Assembly: GCA_025642075.2 (NCBI GenBank)
Contig: JAODUO010000849.1
Coordinates: 84,501-148,500 of the forward strand
DNA length: 64,000 nucleotides
Reading direction: 5' to 3'
From: Ridgeia piscesae
Lineage: Eukaryota > Annelida > Polychaeta > Sabellida > Siboglinidae
The notes under the pieces are model-generated. The model had not been told where the DNA came from and ran no database searches. It worked only from the letters and a program-made list of their open reading frames with translations. This document shows, piece after piece, positions 26,958 to 55,062 of the stretch. A program made the translations under genes and the position numbers. Each line of letters begins with the position of its first letter. The stretch's first letter is position 1.

Positions 26958-27140
26958 ATACGTCGACACTTCTGTAAGTAAATGAAGCATTTACACACAC
27001 AACAAGATGAGATATCTTACCCTTGTACTGAAGTAAATCAGTGGAACTATTTTGATATGTCGACGCATCTGTTAACATTTTCCACAAACGGTGATATATT
27101 TTACCCTTGTACTAAAATAAATCAGCGAAACTATTTTAAC
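26945..27140. repeat. Degenerate ~85-bp direct repeats
   Basis: Successive stretches share TTTTGATA(C/T)GTCGAC, TTACCCTTGTACT and AAATCAG(T/C)G(A/G)AACTATTTT. About two and a half diverged units are visible, right after the foldback element. Confidence 0.5.
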
Positions 27141-27495
27141 CCGTCCATAATATATACGTTTATCTACCTAGGTAGTTATAGCTTTTCATATATAACACTT
27201 TGTGAGGTAGAAACATTTAGATTACTATAATGGCTTCTCCTATTAATGTTCCTTCCTTAAACATAATTTTATTGATGCAACATGTTGGCCAAATATTACA
27301 CTTCCAGCTGAGATACATGGGATCCGTTTCCAACTGCCCTGGATAAATATGCTAGCGGAGTTAAGTTTAGAATATTAGCTAGCCGTGTTCACAACTAACT
27401 TTAATCCGCAATAGGGTGCGGATCGTAATTCGGTTGGACTTGAGGCCTTACGAGCACTTCTATAATCTCATTTCTGAATAAGACTGTATTTTATA

Positions 27496-28711
<1,216 letters not shown>

Positions 28712-29050
28712 GTTCACTGTGCTTACTCCAATAGTGTAATCAAGCAGGCCTAGCTAGTGTAATCTATGTTGCATTTTTGAAAGGCATAATAATTGAACAC
28801 ATTTTAAATGAATCAAAGTCCCAAAAAGAGGCATTTTCGATTATACTTCGAATATCTTCAAATTGTACATTTTTAACTAGTTACTCGACAAAGTTAACTA
28901 TTTGTGGACGATCTAATGTACTTGTACATACTATTTGTGTTGACCATCACGGGAATTCATATTAAGAAATTTAAAATGTTTAAGTTACTGTAGTAGCTCA
29001 TATGTATACATGATTTCAGCCCATGTATACAACACTAACATGGGTCCACG

Positions 29051-37113
<8,063 letters not shown>

Positions 37114-37281
37114 TACGCATGTGTATACATGCATGCAAGAGTGACGAAGTGTTATCGCGTGTGCGTGTGTAATAAAAACAAATCCGTCAATGAGGTTGTA
37201 CTAATTGTGACCATCATATACAGATATGTGTTGCTGAAGCCTATAAAACGTTATTTTCCGTCCCTTTCAGAGTGTGGAGGA

Positions 37282-44430
<7,149 letters not shown>

Positions 44431-44864
44431 ACCACCATCCGGCAAAATCGACCGATCGATGACGCCGTTCGACATCACCATGATGAATCCAACGAAAACG
44501 AGACTGAGACGCCGACAGTGACTCCCTCTATCGGATGCATTTATCGATGCGCTAATTTTGTTTGTGAATTTTGAATCTTGCACAATGTGAACATTACACC
44601 AATGTCACACTTTCTGCGAAACTAGCTTTAGAAAAGGCACCGCTGTAGATAATAATGATACACATGTACATAATGACATCAGGATTCAAAACGCACAATT
44701 TAAAAGAAACAACTTGGAACAGTCTGTTCACTTGTGATTACTGCTGCGGATGGTGGTACTGATTGAGACTATTGAGACTATCAAACATTGGGCGACCGAT
44801 GAAACAGGAGTAAGTTGCGACTGATCATGATACTGCATTTCCTACAACTGTGAACACGAGTGAG

Positions 44865-44870
44865 AATAAA
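44865..44870 (+). terminator. Likely poly(A) signal of the THEG-like gene
   Basis: AATAAA 435 bp after the stop codon, followed by TG-rich DNA. It is the first canonical signal downstream. No polyadenylation data are available. Confidence 0.45.
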
Positions 44871-45771
44871 CGTGTCGATTTGCATCAGCTCATAATTACC
44901 CGCTTTAGACAGACCTCGCTTGCTTCTTTACCCGGAAACACTCTTTTGGTAGGCATTTCGTGCCATTTGCAGTATTAATCGACTGTGAAAATCAGACTGA
45001 CCATGCCCAATTTCAAAAAGCAACTGCGGGATCTTGCGTCTTGCGTGCCTCTTGACAGCTGTTCACTTTTTGAACGTTTTATATATAAAAAAATATAATT
45101 TGACCTTTACTTGGCAGCAACACTCAAACTGCCGACATTGTTTCCGGCGTATTAAAAAGGTGACTTCGTCGTAGTGATTCTATTTTTAAACAGAATTATG
45201 TAACGAATTGAAAAGTGTGCGGTCGGGCATGTGTTAAAACATCATACTGGAAACATCACCAAAAATACTATCAGCCGCAAAGCCAAAGGAAAATAATGTA
45301 CAGCGTGGTTCTTACCAAATGGTTTAATGAAGTGAAGAGTATTATTAATAAACAATCTATATCACAATAGTTCGGCCGTCTTAACAAGTATCATATGTAC
45401 CGTGACAGTCTTGCGTAAACCGCCAAGGGGTAGCATTGCACCATCACCGCTTTACTCCTGTACCACACAACTAATACTACGCGCTGTACAGTAGAATGCG
45501 TCATTACGCAACACGATTTTGTTACGCCATGACTCGTTTAGGGCACTCAAAAATTGCGATAAAACCACATGGCAAACGACTACTTTAATAAAGAACCTAG
45601 TCCCCAACAGTGAGTTTGATATGACAAGCCAAAAAACAAATATTTACGGTTTACGTTTGCATGTGGTACAACGATGTGCTCTTGGAACGGACTGTCGTGT
45701 ACAACAATAGTTTGTCTCCTAACAACTGATGGTGATTAAAAGTTTGGGATCCCGAAGGAAGATCGATGTGG
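44871..45771. other. Convergent spacer between the THEG-like gene and NOP16
   Basis: About 900 bp of unique-looking AT-rich DNA. No gene or repeat is recognised; it should include the NOP16 3' UTR. Confidence 0.6.
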
Positions 45772-48370
45772 TCAGCTGATCTCCATTGCGGTTTGTTTTG
45801 TGGAATTCTTGTACTCATTATACTGCTCTGGTATCGACATGAACGTCCGTATCTTGCTGCGTATCTGTTTCGGTGTGTCCTGGTAGTAGTTCTTCAGGTC
45901 TTTTGCCATTGCCTGCAAAACATAGACGGTATCACGTGAACACATCGTATTTGTTATTTTGCAAATACATTTGTGGCTAACCCTTTTAATGATTACCTGT
46001 ATCATTTTGTAAGTGGCCATTCTTACCCCTCCGTCCACCCGTGAAAGTTTGCATACATGATAGTGGTATGATGGTATTAACATATTAACAGCATCGGTTT
46101 GAAGTGTGACTGATATTTTATGCCAGACGAAACTGCCTATGACTCTATACGAACGTAATTTTGTCCGATATCAATCATCAACACTGACACTTTGGTAATT
46201 CAATAATCAAACGTATTTCTCTCAAAAAAACAAAATATTAGTTCCAGCAATCACTGATCACACAAGATTTCTGCGGATTAACTTATCTGAGCATAAATTT
46301 ACCAGTCGTTGAAATAATTCATTAAGTGATACAACACTACTCCTGGGTAGTTCACAGTACAGGATTGTTCATGTTCTAAGTAGAAGATAAAGCTTGGATT
46401 AACCTCACAAAACACAACGTTATGAAAAATCATACGTAAGTATAATTCCTTAAAGTTTAACATCAGTTGCATTTTAAATATTCAAAATGTGTATATAAAA
46501 AGCATGTAATTTGTTAACCAAACAAAGCAAACTAACCTTGTAGTCCTCTCCATATTTCTCCATCATGTATATACAATAGCGCACGTCAGGCTCAGACAGT
46601 CGGAATCGCTTTGGCTGTGGAGCATTTGCCTCCCTCTCCAGTGCTGTGGGACCAGAAGTCATGTGAGAGTCATGTGACAACAGTTGGCCAATGTGAAATT
46701 ACGTGAACAATAAGGTGAGGTGAAATTCACTTCATAACTCTTCGTGCATCAGCACATTCCAATATTGTAAACACACATCAAAATGACAGCCTGTACACTA
46801 AATGAATGAAACACGTTATCTACCGATCATATCAATGTGATGGATATGAATTTGCAAAACAAATTACAGTCGCGCCTCGCTATAACGCGAATCGGCTATA
46901 ACGCGGTCGGTCGTGGACCCCAAATTTCTGCCGCCAGGGGGGAAATGGGCGCTACAGCTAACAATAACGCTTATTTTTATGAAATCCTCATGTTTGTCTT
47001 GTACAGGTGTATCTAGAAACAATTTAATGATATTAAGAAATTTAACACAGAAGTACAACTGCGTTGCTGAGTTCGTTGTTCCCCTGGCTTCTGCTCTGCC
47101 GTCGGCTTCGCGGCACCAATCCAATCGTTTTTTCAAACCGATCTATTGTGTAACCAGCGCTTGGTTTGCGTGGTAATTTCTTTCTTAAGTGTTTGTTTAA
47201 AACGTTACCAATTCCTTTGATTGCATTTAATTAGGCACAGTAAATTTGGTACAAAGTGCTGTTTGTTTGCGTCGATATCAATCGCGTTTGTCTCCTGCCA
47301 GTTCGCTGTGGCTTCCGTGAACGGGCGCCTTCGCCGGCTTGTAAATGGCAATTAAATTGCTTACGAATCGGGCGGTGACGAAAAATAATTATGGTACTGA
47401 AATGGCAGGCTAAAGTTATGTTATGTTTTCTTCATTACGTATACGAAAAAACATTTACTTGTGCGCAAATATACGAATTCGTCAACAGCATGTGAACCGC
47501 AGTAGCCTCGAACCATCGTGAATTGCATTATAAATCGGCACGGTAAATGTGTGATCTAAATTTATATTTTGGGATTGATTAAAAGATGAAATTAAGCCAA
47601 TAGTGAGCGCAATTAGTATAAGTATTAATACTTGACCGACTTCGGCAACATGTCAATTCATTTGTGCGTTTCGGCTGCTGAGTTCAAGGTTATTTTAGAC
47701 CGCGACCGCGTACTGTGTTATCGCTCCGCCTCAGTTCGCATCGCCAGACGAGGCGCGTTGGCTTTGAATTTAATTCAAAATTGTACACCATTCGCAAGAT
47801 TTACTCAGTTCAACATTCGACAGTGTATATTATTTTAACGTAATACACATTTACGTTGGTTTCAAAGTAAGTTAGTTTTATAACTCACGCACACACCGCG
47901 CAATCAGCACATTGGCTTCGGTTGCTGTTGTGGCGTTTTGGGGGTGGTGGTGCCCCTGGCGGAATATAATCTATAACGCGCCTCGTTTACAACGCGATTC
48001 CATTTCGTGGACCCAACAACCGCATTATAACGAGGCGCGACTGTACATTGACACCTGTTAACGATTGGGTACATCTGTTACCTCTTAGTCAAAAATATGC
48101 CCTCCACGTGAATCATAGCCATTATTGGCCAGTTAATGTTTTAATGACAAACCACTCGTTTTTTCCCCATTTCCTTAATGACCATTCATTCACATTAAAA
48201 GTCTGACAATCCATTTGTCGGTTATTTTATACTGATGTACATTTTCGAAGTTCACTGTATACATACTGAACTACGCAATTGTATGATTAAAGCTGAATGC
48301 TCGTCTTATATATCCAATTTTATATCTTTTATTCTATATGTATATTTAACTATTTTTTTAAATATTATTA

Positions 48371-48422
<52 letters not shown>

Positions 48423-51400
48423 TTGTTCATGTATGACTACAACCTTGTGTATGATTTTTATGATTATTATTTTTTATCTAGTGATTTTTTTACATGAATG
48501 TACATGTGGACTGTATCTGAAGAAAAAAACATTAATTCATAATAAAATACCCCCTTCTTATATCATTGTAATTACTTGACTTGGCAAGGAAAATACTGGA
48601 CTCTCAATCCACCAGTGGCTTGCTTGTCCACTTTAGTCTTACCTTTGGTTGGTGACAATTTTGTCCAATTTTGCTGTGTTTCTTTACATGAGAATGTTAA
48701 TATTTATTCTACCCGAAACACCTGTCAGTACATACCATGAGCCACTCTCAGTTTCTTGGGTTGTGGGAGTTTCTTCCAGGGCTTGGCCTCCACATCTACA
48801 TCATCCTGTGTCCAGTAAAACAATGTAACAGGATGTGAAGCAAAACACAGACTATCACAACATTCTTGGATGTAACGTAATTAATTACATCACACCCTGA
48901 GGTAATTACAACATGATGCAATAACTCATGGCAGCGAGTAACTGTTCATGGATTTTTATTTAGATTCATTACTACGCAAAACACAGTCACAAAAAAGTCA
49001 TGTTTTCAACTAAAGTCTCGTGTATATTTTAAGTTATGTACCTTTGTATTTTAAATGTTTTATTTGTTATCCATTAGTTTTATATACAACACACGAAACT
49101 TTAATGTTACTTGTAAGTTACAAAATGATAATTAGTAGGCATCAAGTAAAGATGAATAAGTCAGGGAGGTAGAATAACGTACCATTGGCTTTGGCATTGC
49201 AAGAGTCTTATTGGGGTCAGCTGATAGACCCATGTTTTGTAGATTATACTCCACCGTCCTCCGTTCATCCCAGGCATCTTTCATCTGTTTGCTAGAACAC
49301 ACAGGAAACATACATCAAGTTGTTAACTTCTGGTAAATACAACGATTCAACTGATCTATCCATCAAGTGAACAGCTACTAAGCAAACACTCTGCCAAGCA
49401 ATCAAAACATGGATGCCGACCGTGTGGCCGTTTGTGGCTTCATATGCATTTTATCGTACATATACATCACTGTAGTTGACATTTTTGTTTCGGAAGATTT
49501 TCTTTATGATGAAAATACAAGTGAAAGTTGCTAAAGTTACAAATGTAAGCAGTAATGTTTGGTCTAGGAGATGAAATGCTGTAAGGGTAATGTAATTCAC
49601 ATGAGGACTAAATTGTGCCTGACTTTCATCATCATGTGGCACAAGATACAACATTTATTAACAAAGATTATTGAATAAACGTACTGACACATGTTGGCCT
49701 ATATGGACTTTTTATGTTCTAAGTCAGACATAATGTCCTACATTTTTTTTATTTGTTAGTCTAAAAATTAATCAGAAAGTGGTTATTAGCACTAATAGTG
49801 TTGAGTCTGCAGAATACATCAACATTTTAAATTATCTTTTTTTGAGACATCAGTGTTTGTAACAGACAACTTTCAAAAATCCTACTTTTGAATGCCGGGG
49901 GTTTGGATTTTTGAAGGAGTCCAAATAGGTCTATCCAAGCACCAAAACACCCACCTGAACTCAATAAGCTAATATACAAGTAAGCCCCTGTCACAGCATA
50001 TAATACCAAGTTAAAACAAATACAAACAATAGTAATTCTGATATCATTTATACCAGCACTAGTGCAAACTACATGGGAGGTATATACTATATATACATAT
50101 AGATAGGATTCGTCAATATTTATACTGAAGTACTCCTGCTGCAACCTGTTGACTAACCGGGTGTTGTAATGTTGGCCTAGTCCGTGGGTAATTTCATAGC
50201 CTTGTTTTGAGTCCGAAAATGTAAACTTCTCTGCAATTTTTGAGTCCGGAAACATTTGTTTGAATAAGAGGGTCGTACAACTTGCCACGTGTGGTGGAAT
50301 TCCGTGGGCTTCTATGTGGTGTAAATATATTAATTCAGCGTCCCTCGCCTTCTCCTCACAGCTTTTCTGCTCCCGCTGTTTAGCATCTTGCTGTGCAAAG
50401 GCTTGAAAAATATTCCCGGTTCCAGCTTGGGCACCCTTTGCCTTGTGATGCTTTGCCGACGAACTGTGCTTGGCAAGAGCCTTTTCCCCTTTCTTGATGC
50501 AGACGTTGGATTTGCACAGACGGCATGTGACATTAAAAGTGTCTTTCTTGACAATCGAATCTCCAAATTTCCCCCCATTGGGATCTGGGGTCTTCAAAAG
50601 ATCATCGGAATAATGCAAGACCATTTTCGCTGGCCGACATGCGCTTCGAAAAATGGCGGCAGTAAGCTTCTCGTTAGGCGAGAAACAACGCGAAAGGTCG
50701 AGAATGCGCTGTTCTAGTTAGAATCATGCTACCCTCCGCTAGTACATAGCCGCTATGCGCTACCGGAGGGAGTAGGCTCATTAAAAGTACTTCGTTCTGA
50801 CCTAGATTTTTACTTCCGCGTGTCTGGAACAAGCAAGCCTCGCTGCCAATGTTTACATACCGATTTTTAAACGGGCGTTTTTTCTGAAGTCCACTTTCTT
50901 CTTCAAAATCCGACGGATTAGTACAAAATGCCTAGAAATCCTACTTTTTCCGACAAAATTGCGAAAATCCGACAAAAGTCGGAAATTCCGACTCGTTACA
51001 AACACAAATTTGGGACATACGTGACTTGGGACATAAAGCATAAAGTCTTGGTTATAACTGCTGTGAAATTGGTGTGGGCATTTTACTCAAGCCCCGATTT
51101 TGGCACAGTTTGTGTTTAAGACGCATTATTTTTAAAAGGTAAATTTGCATGGGATGATGGTGACTGATTGGTTTAATGCAGGTAGGTATCAGATGTATAC
51201 AAAATGGTACAAATGTAGCGTAGGCAAAATAACATCCAGGATTCGGGTACAGGTAAAAAACGCCGACAAATCTAAAATGGTGACAACCAAAATGACACAT
51301 TAGGCGATATGCTAAAACAGCCCCAAACCAAAATGGCAACACACTTATCCAAAACAGCAACACGCCGACAAACCAAAACAGCGACACTAAAACGGTGAAA

Positions 51401-51965
51401 AACCAAAACGGCAACATGCTAAAAAGGTGACACATCCAAAATGGCGACGACAACTTATCGTTGTTGGGTATTTGTATTTTTTTGGTTTGTTGATACTTTG
51501 GTCTCGTCACCGTTTTGGATAAGTTTTTTATCGCCATTTTATCGTGTCATCGTTTTGGAGTGTTGCCATTTTGGATGTGTCGCCGTTTTGGATAAGTTTG
51601 TCGACATTTTGGTCCGTCACCGCTTTAGACTTAGTGTGTCGCCGTTTTGGCGTGTGGTCGTTTTGACTTGTATCCCCGGATTCTACCCAAGTACCTCCAT
51701 GTTTTTAAGCCAGGAAGTTGTGAAATGGTTATAAACGGTAGCACCACCTGACGGAACCAGATTAAGTTAATCAAGGCCATGACTTGAAATTACTGGCCTG
51801 GCCTGGGAGGCTGGATGGATAGTGGGTACGCCAGGTGGCGGCGGCCAAAAATACACATTAAAACTCTTACCATCCAATTTTAGGTAATTTTTTCTGCTTC
51901 TTCCATTCTTTTCGCCGATTCTTATTGTAATTAAACGTCTTTTTCACTTTTCGTGGTTTACCCAT
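45772..51965 (-). CDS. NOP16: NOP16, nucleolar ribosome biogenesis protein (complete, 173 aa, 5 exons)
   Basis: NOP16 is a nucleolar protein of the large-subunit (60S) assembly pathway. Exons: 51965-51871, 49291-49183, 48805-48736, 46643-46537, 45912-45772. Total 522 nt, phases consistent; human NOP16 is 178 aa. The N-terminus is a basic stretch, MGKPRKVKKTFNYNKNRRKE, as expected for rRNA binding and nucleolar targeting. Exon 2 has the conserved WD...V..NL..MGL..DPN pattern. The C-terminus has the signature KDLKNYYQDTPKQIRSKI. It is divergent from HIGD2A, an arrangement also found in human as I recall. Introns 1 and 3 carry transposon insertions. Confidence 0.96.
46867..48043. mobile_element. 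Tigger/pogo-like non-autonomous DNA transposon in NOP16 intron 3
   Basis: Ends are CAGTCGCGCCTCGCTATAAC on the left and, reverse-complemented, CAGTCGCGCCTCGTTATAAT on the right. TA flanks both sides (46865-46866, 48044-48045). CAGT termini with a TA duplication are the mark of pogo/Tigger elements of the Tc1/mariner superfamily. At 1177 bp it has no transposase-like frame. Subterminal blocks (GTGGACCC, CCGCCAGGGG, TATAACGCG) recur in inverted form near both ends. Confidence 0.88.
48375..48420. repeat. TA microsatellite
   Basis: Pure TA run of about 23 units in NOP16 intron 3. Confidence 0.9.
50115..50624 (-). pseudogene. hAT-like transposase N-terminal fragment with BED-type zinc finger
   Basis: An open frame from the ATG at 50624 encodes a BED-like finger (C-x2-C within FNVTCRLCKSNVC, then H-x5-H in AKHSSSAKHH). 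After a charged linker comes a helical region ending in LQQEYFSINIDES. That last motif matches the start of the hAT catalytic domain with its first acidic residue. Downstream the frame runs on to 49827 but loses all family likeness, so the rest of the catalytic domain is missing. It lies in NOP16 intron 1 on the same strand. It is most likely a dead transposon piece, less likely a domesticated exon. Confidence 0.6.
50712..50752. other. Imperfect palindrome near the hAT-like fragment
   Basis: CCCTCCGCTAGTACATAGC pairs with GCTATGCGCTACCGGAGGG at about 16 of 19 positions around a 2-3 nt loop. It could be a terminal or subterminal part of the transposon that brought in the hAT-like frame. Confidence 0.4.
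51238..51692. mobile_element. Foldback element of degenerate CAAAATGGCGACA repeats (NOP16 intron 1)
   Basis: The left half is a run of units such as CCAAAATGGCAACAC and CCAAAACAGCGACAC. The right half holds the same units reversed (GTGTCGCCGTTTTGG). The outer ends are related: GGATTCGGGTACAGG on the left, and GAATCCGGGGATACAAG from the right end reverse-complemented. There is no ORF of interest. Confidence 0.65.
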
Positions 51966-52039
51966 AACGAAACGTTCCCGTAGTGAACTTAAGCCGCGTT
52001 TCTTGGCAAAGCAGCGTGACAGGAAGTCGTCTTCATGTA

Positions 52040-52900
52040 AACTGTAAAATATTAGGGCATTTGTTTACATATCTTGTTTTTACTAATTCTGAAGCTATTT
52101 CACCATTCGAACTATTTGTATTTTATTTGTGGATGCTTGTAAGAATAGTAAATTTCTATTGACATTATATTAATATGTTGTGTTTACGTGTTGTTTTTAT
52201 TTGAATGTTAAATTGTTCTCGTAATACCCGGTATAACACTGGCGTATTTGGCGCATAAATATTGCATGCTGACATCAATACCGTGAAGGCCATATCGCTC
52301 ACGCGCTTGCGTTTGTTTTATCCTTTGGTGGGCAACACCCAATATAATATTAACCACAGTAACGTGCGTTAGCATATAATTAACTCCATTACAATCACCA
52401 AACAGTTATAATAGTGTACAGATAGTTATATCAGACTTACCCAAGGTATATGACAACACTAGTCGCTATATATATACGTACAGTTGTGTATTAATTAACT
52501 GTATATATATGTACTGCTGATGTTTTCTAAAGAAGTTGATAATTTTGGTGTTCAATTGAATATGCATGTCTGCCAGGGAATAAAATGTAACTTTTAACAT
52601 TATGACAAAATAACCCTTTATCGATCATCATCATACTTTTGGCGGCCACAATCAATAACATAAAAAAGTAAATACCAAATAAATGCATAATTAAAAGGAA
52701 ATTAATAATCAAAATGAACCCATTTTCCAAAACGTAGCTAGTCTAATTACGGTGCATGGGTCTAAATTCATGACACCTTTGCATTCAAGGTACCAATTGA
52801 AGGTACTGACAGCCACAGCAGTTTCCGGTAAATACATATTATTCCTATTCTTCTTCGATCTTCTTATTAATCAGCCAACATCAATGTTTTGATGATTATG
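52040..52900. other. Spacer upstream of NOP16, nothing recognised
   Basis: AT-rich DNA between the NOP16 start and the LINE remnants. It presumably includes part of the NOP16/HIGD2A divergent promoter. No motif is convincing. Confidence 0.5.
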
Positions 52901-53029
52901 CTGATTTGTGGAGGTTGCAGTAGACATTCTGAAATGTAGTGAAAGGGTGTGTGACATAGTAGATGGGGGGTAGTAGACATAAGAAATAAGAGGGAGGGAA
53001 GGGAGGGGTGGTCTGTCTGGTTACAGGTG

Positions 53030-53690
53030 GGCAGCAAGCCTGGACTTGAAACAGTCCAGGGACTTGGCTGCCACTATTTCCTGGGGCAGGCTGTTCCATT
53101 CGGGGATGGTCCGGGGGAAGAATGACATCTGTCTGTACTGTGTCCTGCAGTAGGGGATATAAATTGTAGCTGTGTGTGTTGTTCTTTCTGTGGCTTGATC
53201 TGGTTTCTGTTGGCTGTGATAGTATTCAAAATCAATGGTGTGAGGTGGTTTAATTCTGTAAGAAGCATTTCTGTCGCTTTATTGTAGGGTTGTTGGAGTG
53301 TTGTCTCTCGATGATGGAGTTGACGCAGGATGTCTGGTGGTGTCTATTTGTAACCCATCTTGCTACACGGCGTTGGACTTTTTCTATTGTTTTTATGTTG
53401 TTTGCAGAGTGTGGGTCCCAGACAGTGGCCGAGTACTGCAGGATTGGGCGGACAAAGGCTTTATATGCTGTTTCTTTTGTTTTCTGGTTTCCGATTTTTA
53501 GGTTTCTTCTGAGGAAGCCGAGTGTCTTGTTCGCTTTATTGGTGATGGTGTCTATGTGGAGTACCCAATTCAGGTTGTCTTGTATGTTTACGCCAAGGTA
53601 TTTTGCTGTGCTGACGTTTTGCAGGTTGTGTCCGTGTAGGTGGTATGACGGTACAACGGTGTAGCGTTGCTTATAAATTACAAAACAATA
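53030..53690 (-). pseudogene. CR1/Jockey-like LINE reverse transcriptase tail, frameshifted
   Basis: The minus-strand translation shows the end of a non-LTR reverse transcriptase: AKYLGVNIQDNLNWVLHID, ANKTLGFLRRNLKIGNQKTK, AYKAFVRPILQYSATVWDP, then VQRRVARWVTNRHHQTS. After frameshifts comes the C-terminal block MSFFPRTIPEWNSLPQEIVA...KSRLAAHL and a stop. It is 5'-truncated and not functional. A LINE of the CR1/Jockey group is the best fit. Confidence 0.85.
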
Positions 53691-53734
53691 TAACCAGGAC
53701 TGCAAAAATGTTCACAGTGCCCATCAAAGCTGAT

Positions 53735-53957
53735 GTTAAAAAAAGCCAGTGGTACCACAAGAGGGCACAGTGAAAAACTCCAAACCCAGAGAGCAACTGG
53801 CTACAGACACCACTTCTTCTCGACCAGAGTGGAATGTGGAACTCCCTGTCAGACGACACAGTTAAACTCAGGCCAGGACAGTAAACAAACTGAAGTCACG
53901 CCTCCGAAGAGATTGGAGAGGCCACCCAGACCTGTACAATTATAATTTTTCAAATTA
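53735..53957 (+). pseudogene. Second LINE tail, opposite strand
   Basis: The plus strand encodes RGHSEKLQTQRATGYRHHFF, then WNSLSDDTV and VNKLKSRLRRDWRGHPDLYN before a stop, with at least two frameshifts. This is the usual C-terminus of a non-LTR reverse transcriptase of a different family from the one at 53030. The two fragments diverge from a point near 53700-53735. Confidence 0.75.
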
Positions 53958-54222
53958 ACCAGCCTTGACATACCAGATAAAAACATATGAAAACAAATAC
54001 ATCAATAGAGAACTGAAACAACAGAAAATTAATCTTGAGACGGTCTCAATGCTCAGTTTTGGGCAACTACTGACCGGTCATGAGATAAGATCTTGAGGTA
54101 ATTAAGATTATAACATTATTTTCTAGCAGCGTAAACGCGCGCTTGATGTCCGTGAAGTTTGGATGTCCAAGTGATATTTACGAACTGATTATACAACAAG
54201 GACAAGGCAGCGGACGAGTTGG

Positions 54223-55062
54223 ATGTCGGATCCCAAAGCCAAAGATTCCAAAATGATTCCGCCTCAGGAACTCGGTTACCTGGAGATGCCATCTAACCTC
54301 AATCTCGGGGATGATTTTTTTGAACGTCAGACGGGAGAAACCTTCGCTGACAAGGCAATGCGAAAGTCGAAAGAAAACCCATTTGTACCGATAGGTAAAC
54401 TGCTCCGGACGTGTTTTTCGCGTCTGTCACTGCGTAGTAGCACGTATTGTTGATATAGAGAAGTGTGCGTTCCGTCTCCGTGATATATCAGATTTACATT
54501 CATGTAGTATTCAATATACTGACATTGTTCTGGACATGGTGTGTGATAAAGATCAAAATTAAATTTAATATAGACTGCCTGTTTTTATGTAATTTCGGTA
54601 TAAGATGCAATGACCGGTATCCGGTTCGGTACCTTATCGCCAGATGTCACCACTGACAACTGTTTCTAATACATCTAGTTATAAATGTGAAATATTAGCA
54701 GAACGTATTAAATAATGTGATGTTACGACCATGTTCGCAGTTGTTAAAGACTTAAAAGAGGCAACAGTACACAATAATAGGTGGTCATGCCATCCTAGTA
54801 ATATTCAGTTTTGTCAATTGCATGATAATTACTGATTTGAAGATGTTCTCACCAATTCAATTGCTGTCTCCCTACAGGCCTCGGTGCGACACTAGTTTGT
54901 CTATCAGCCGGTCTCTGGACACTGAAGACAGGCAACCGGGTTCATGGTCAGAAAATGATGCGATACAGAGTTCTTGCACAGTCGTTCACACTGTTTGCCC
55001 TCATTGCTGGAATGGCTTACACCTCATTCAAGAAATCCAGAGAGAATGCAACAAAGTCATAG
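54223..55062 (+). CDS. HIGD2A: HIG1 domain family member 2A (complete, 118 aa, 2 exons)
   Basis: HIGD2A is an inner mitochondrial membrane protein that helps assemble cytochrome c oxidase and respiratory supercomplexes. Exons: 54223-54394 and 54878-55062; total 357 nt with a codon split G/GC. The N-terminal ~57 residues are soluble (FFERQTGETFADKAMRKSKE, ENPFVPIG). The HIG1 domain follows with two membrane segments (LGATLVCLSAGLWTL and LFALIAGMAYTSF) joined by the conserved GNRVHGQKMMRYRVLAQ loop. The ATG at 54223 gives a protein close to the human length (106 aa). It is divergent from NOP16. Confidence 0.95.

Noticed and set aside
46864..47136. 90-codon minus-strand open frame as a transposase
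   Set aside because: It lies in the Tigger-like element but shows no helix-turn-helix or DDE motif.
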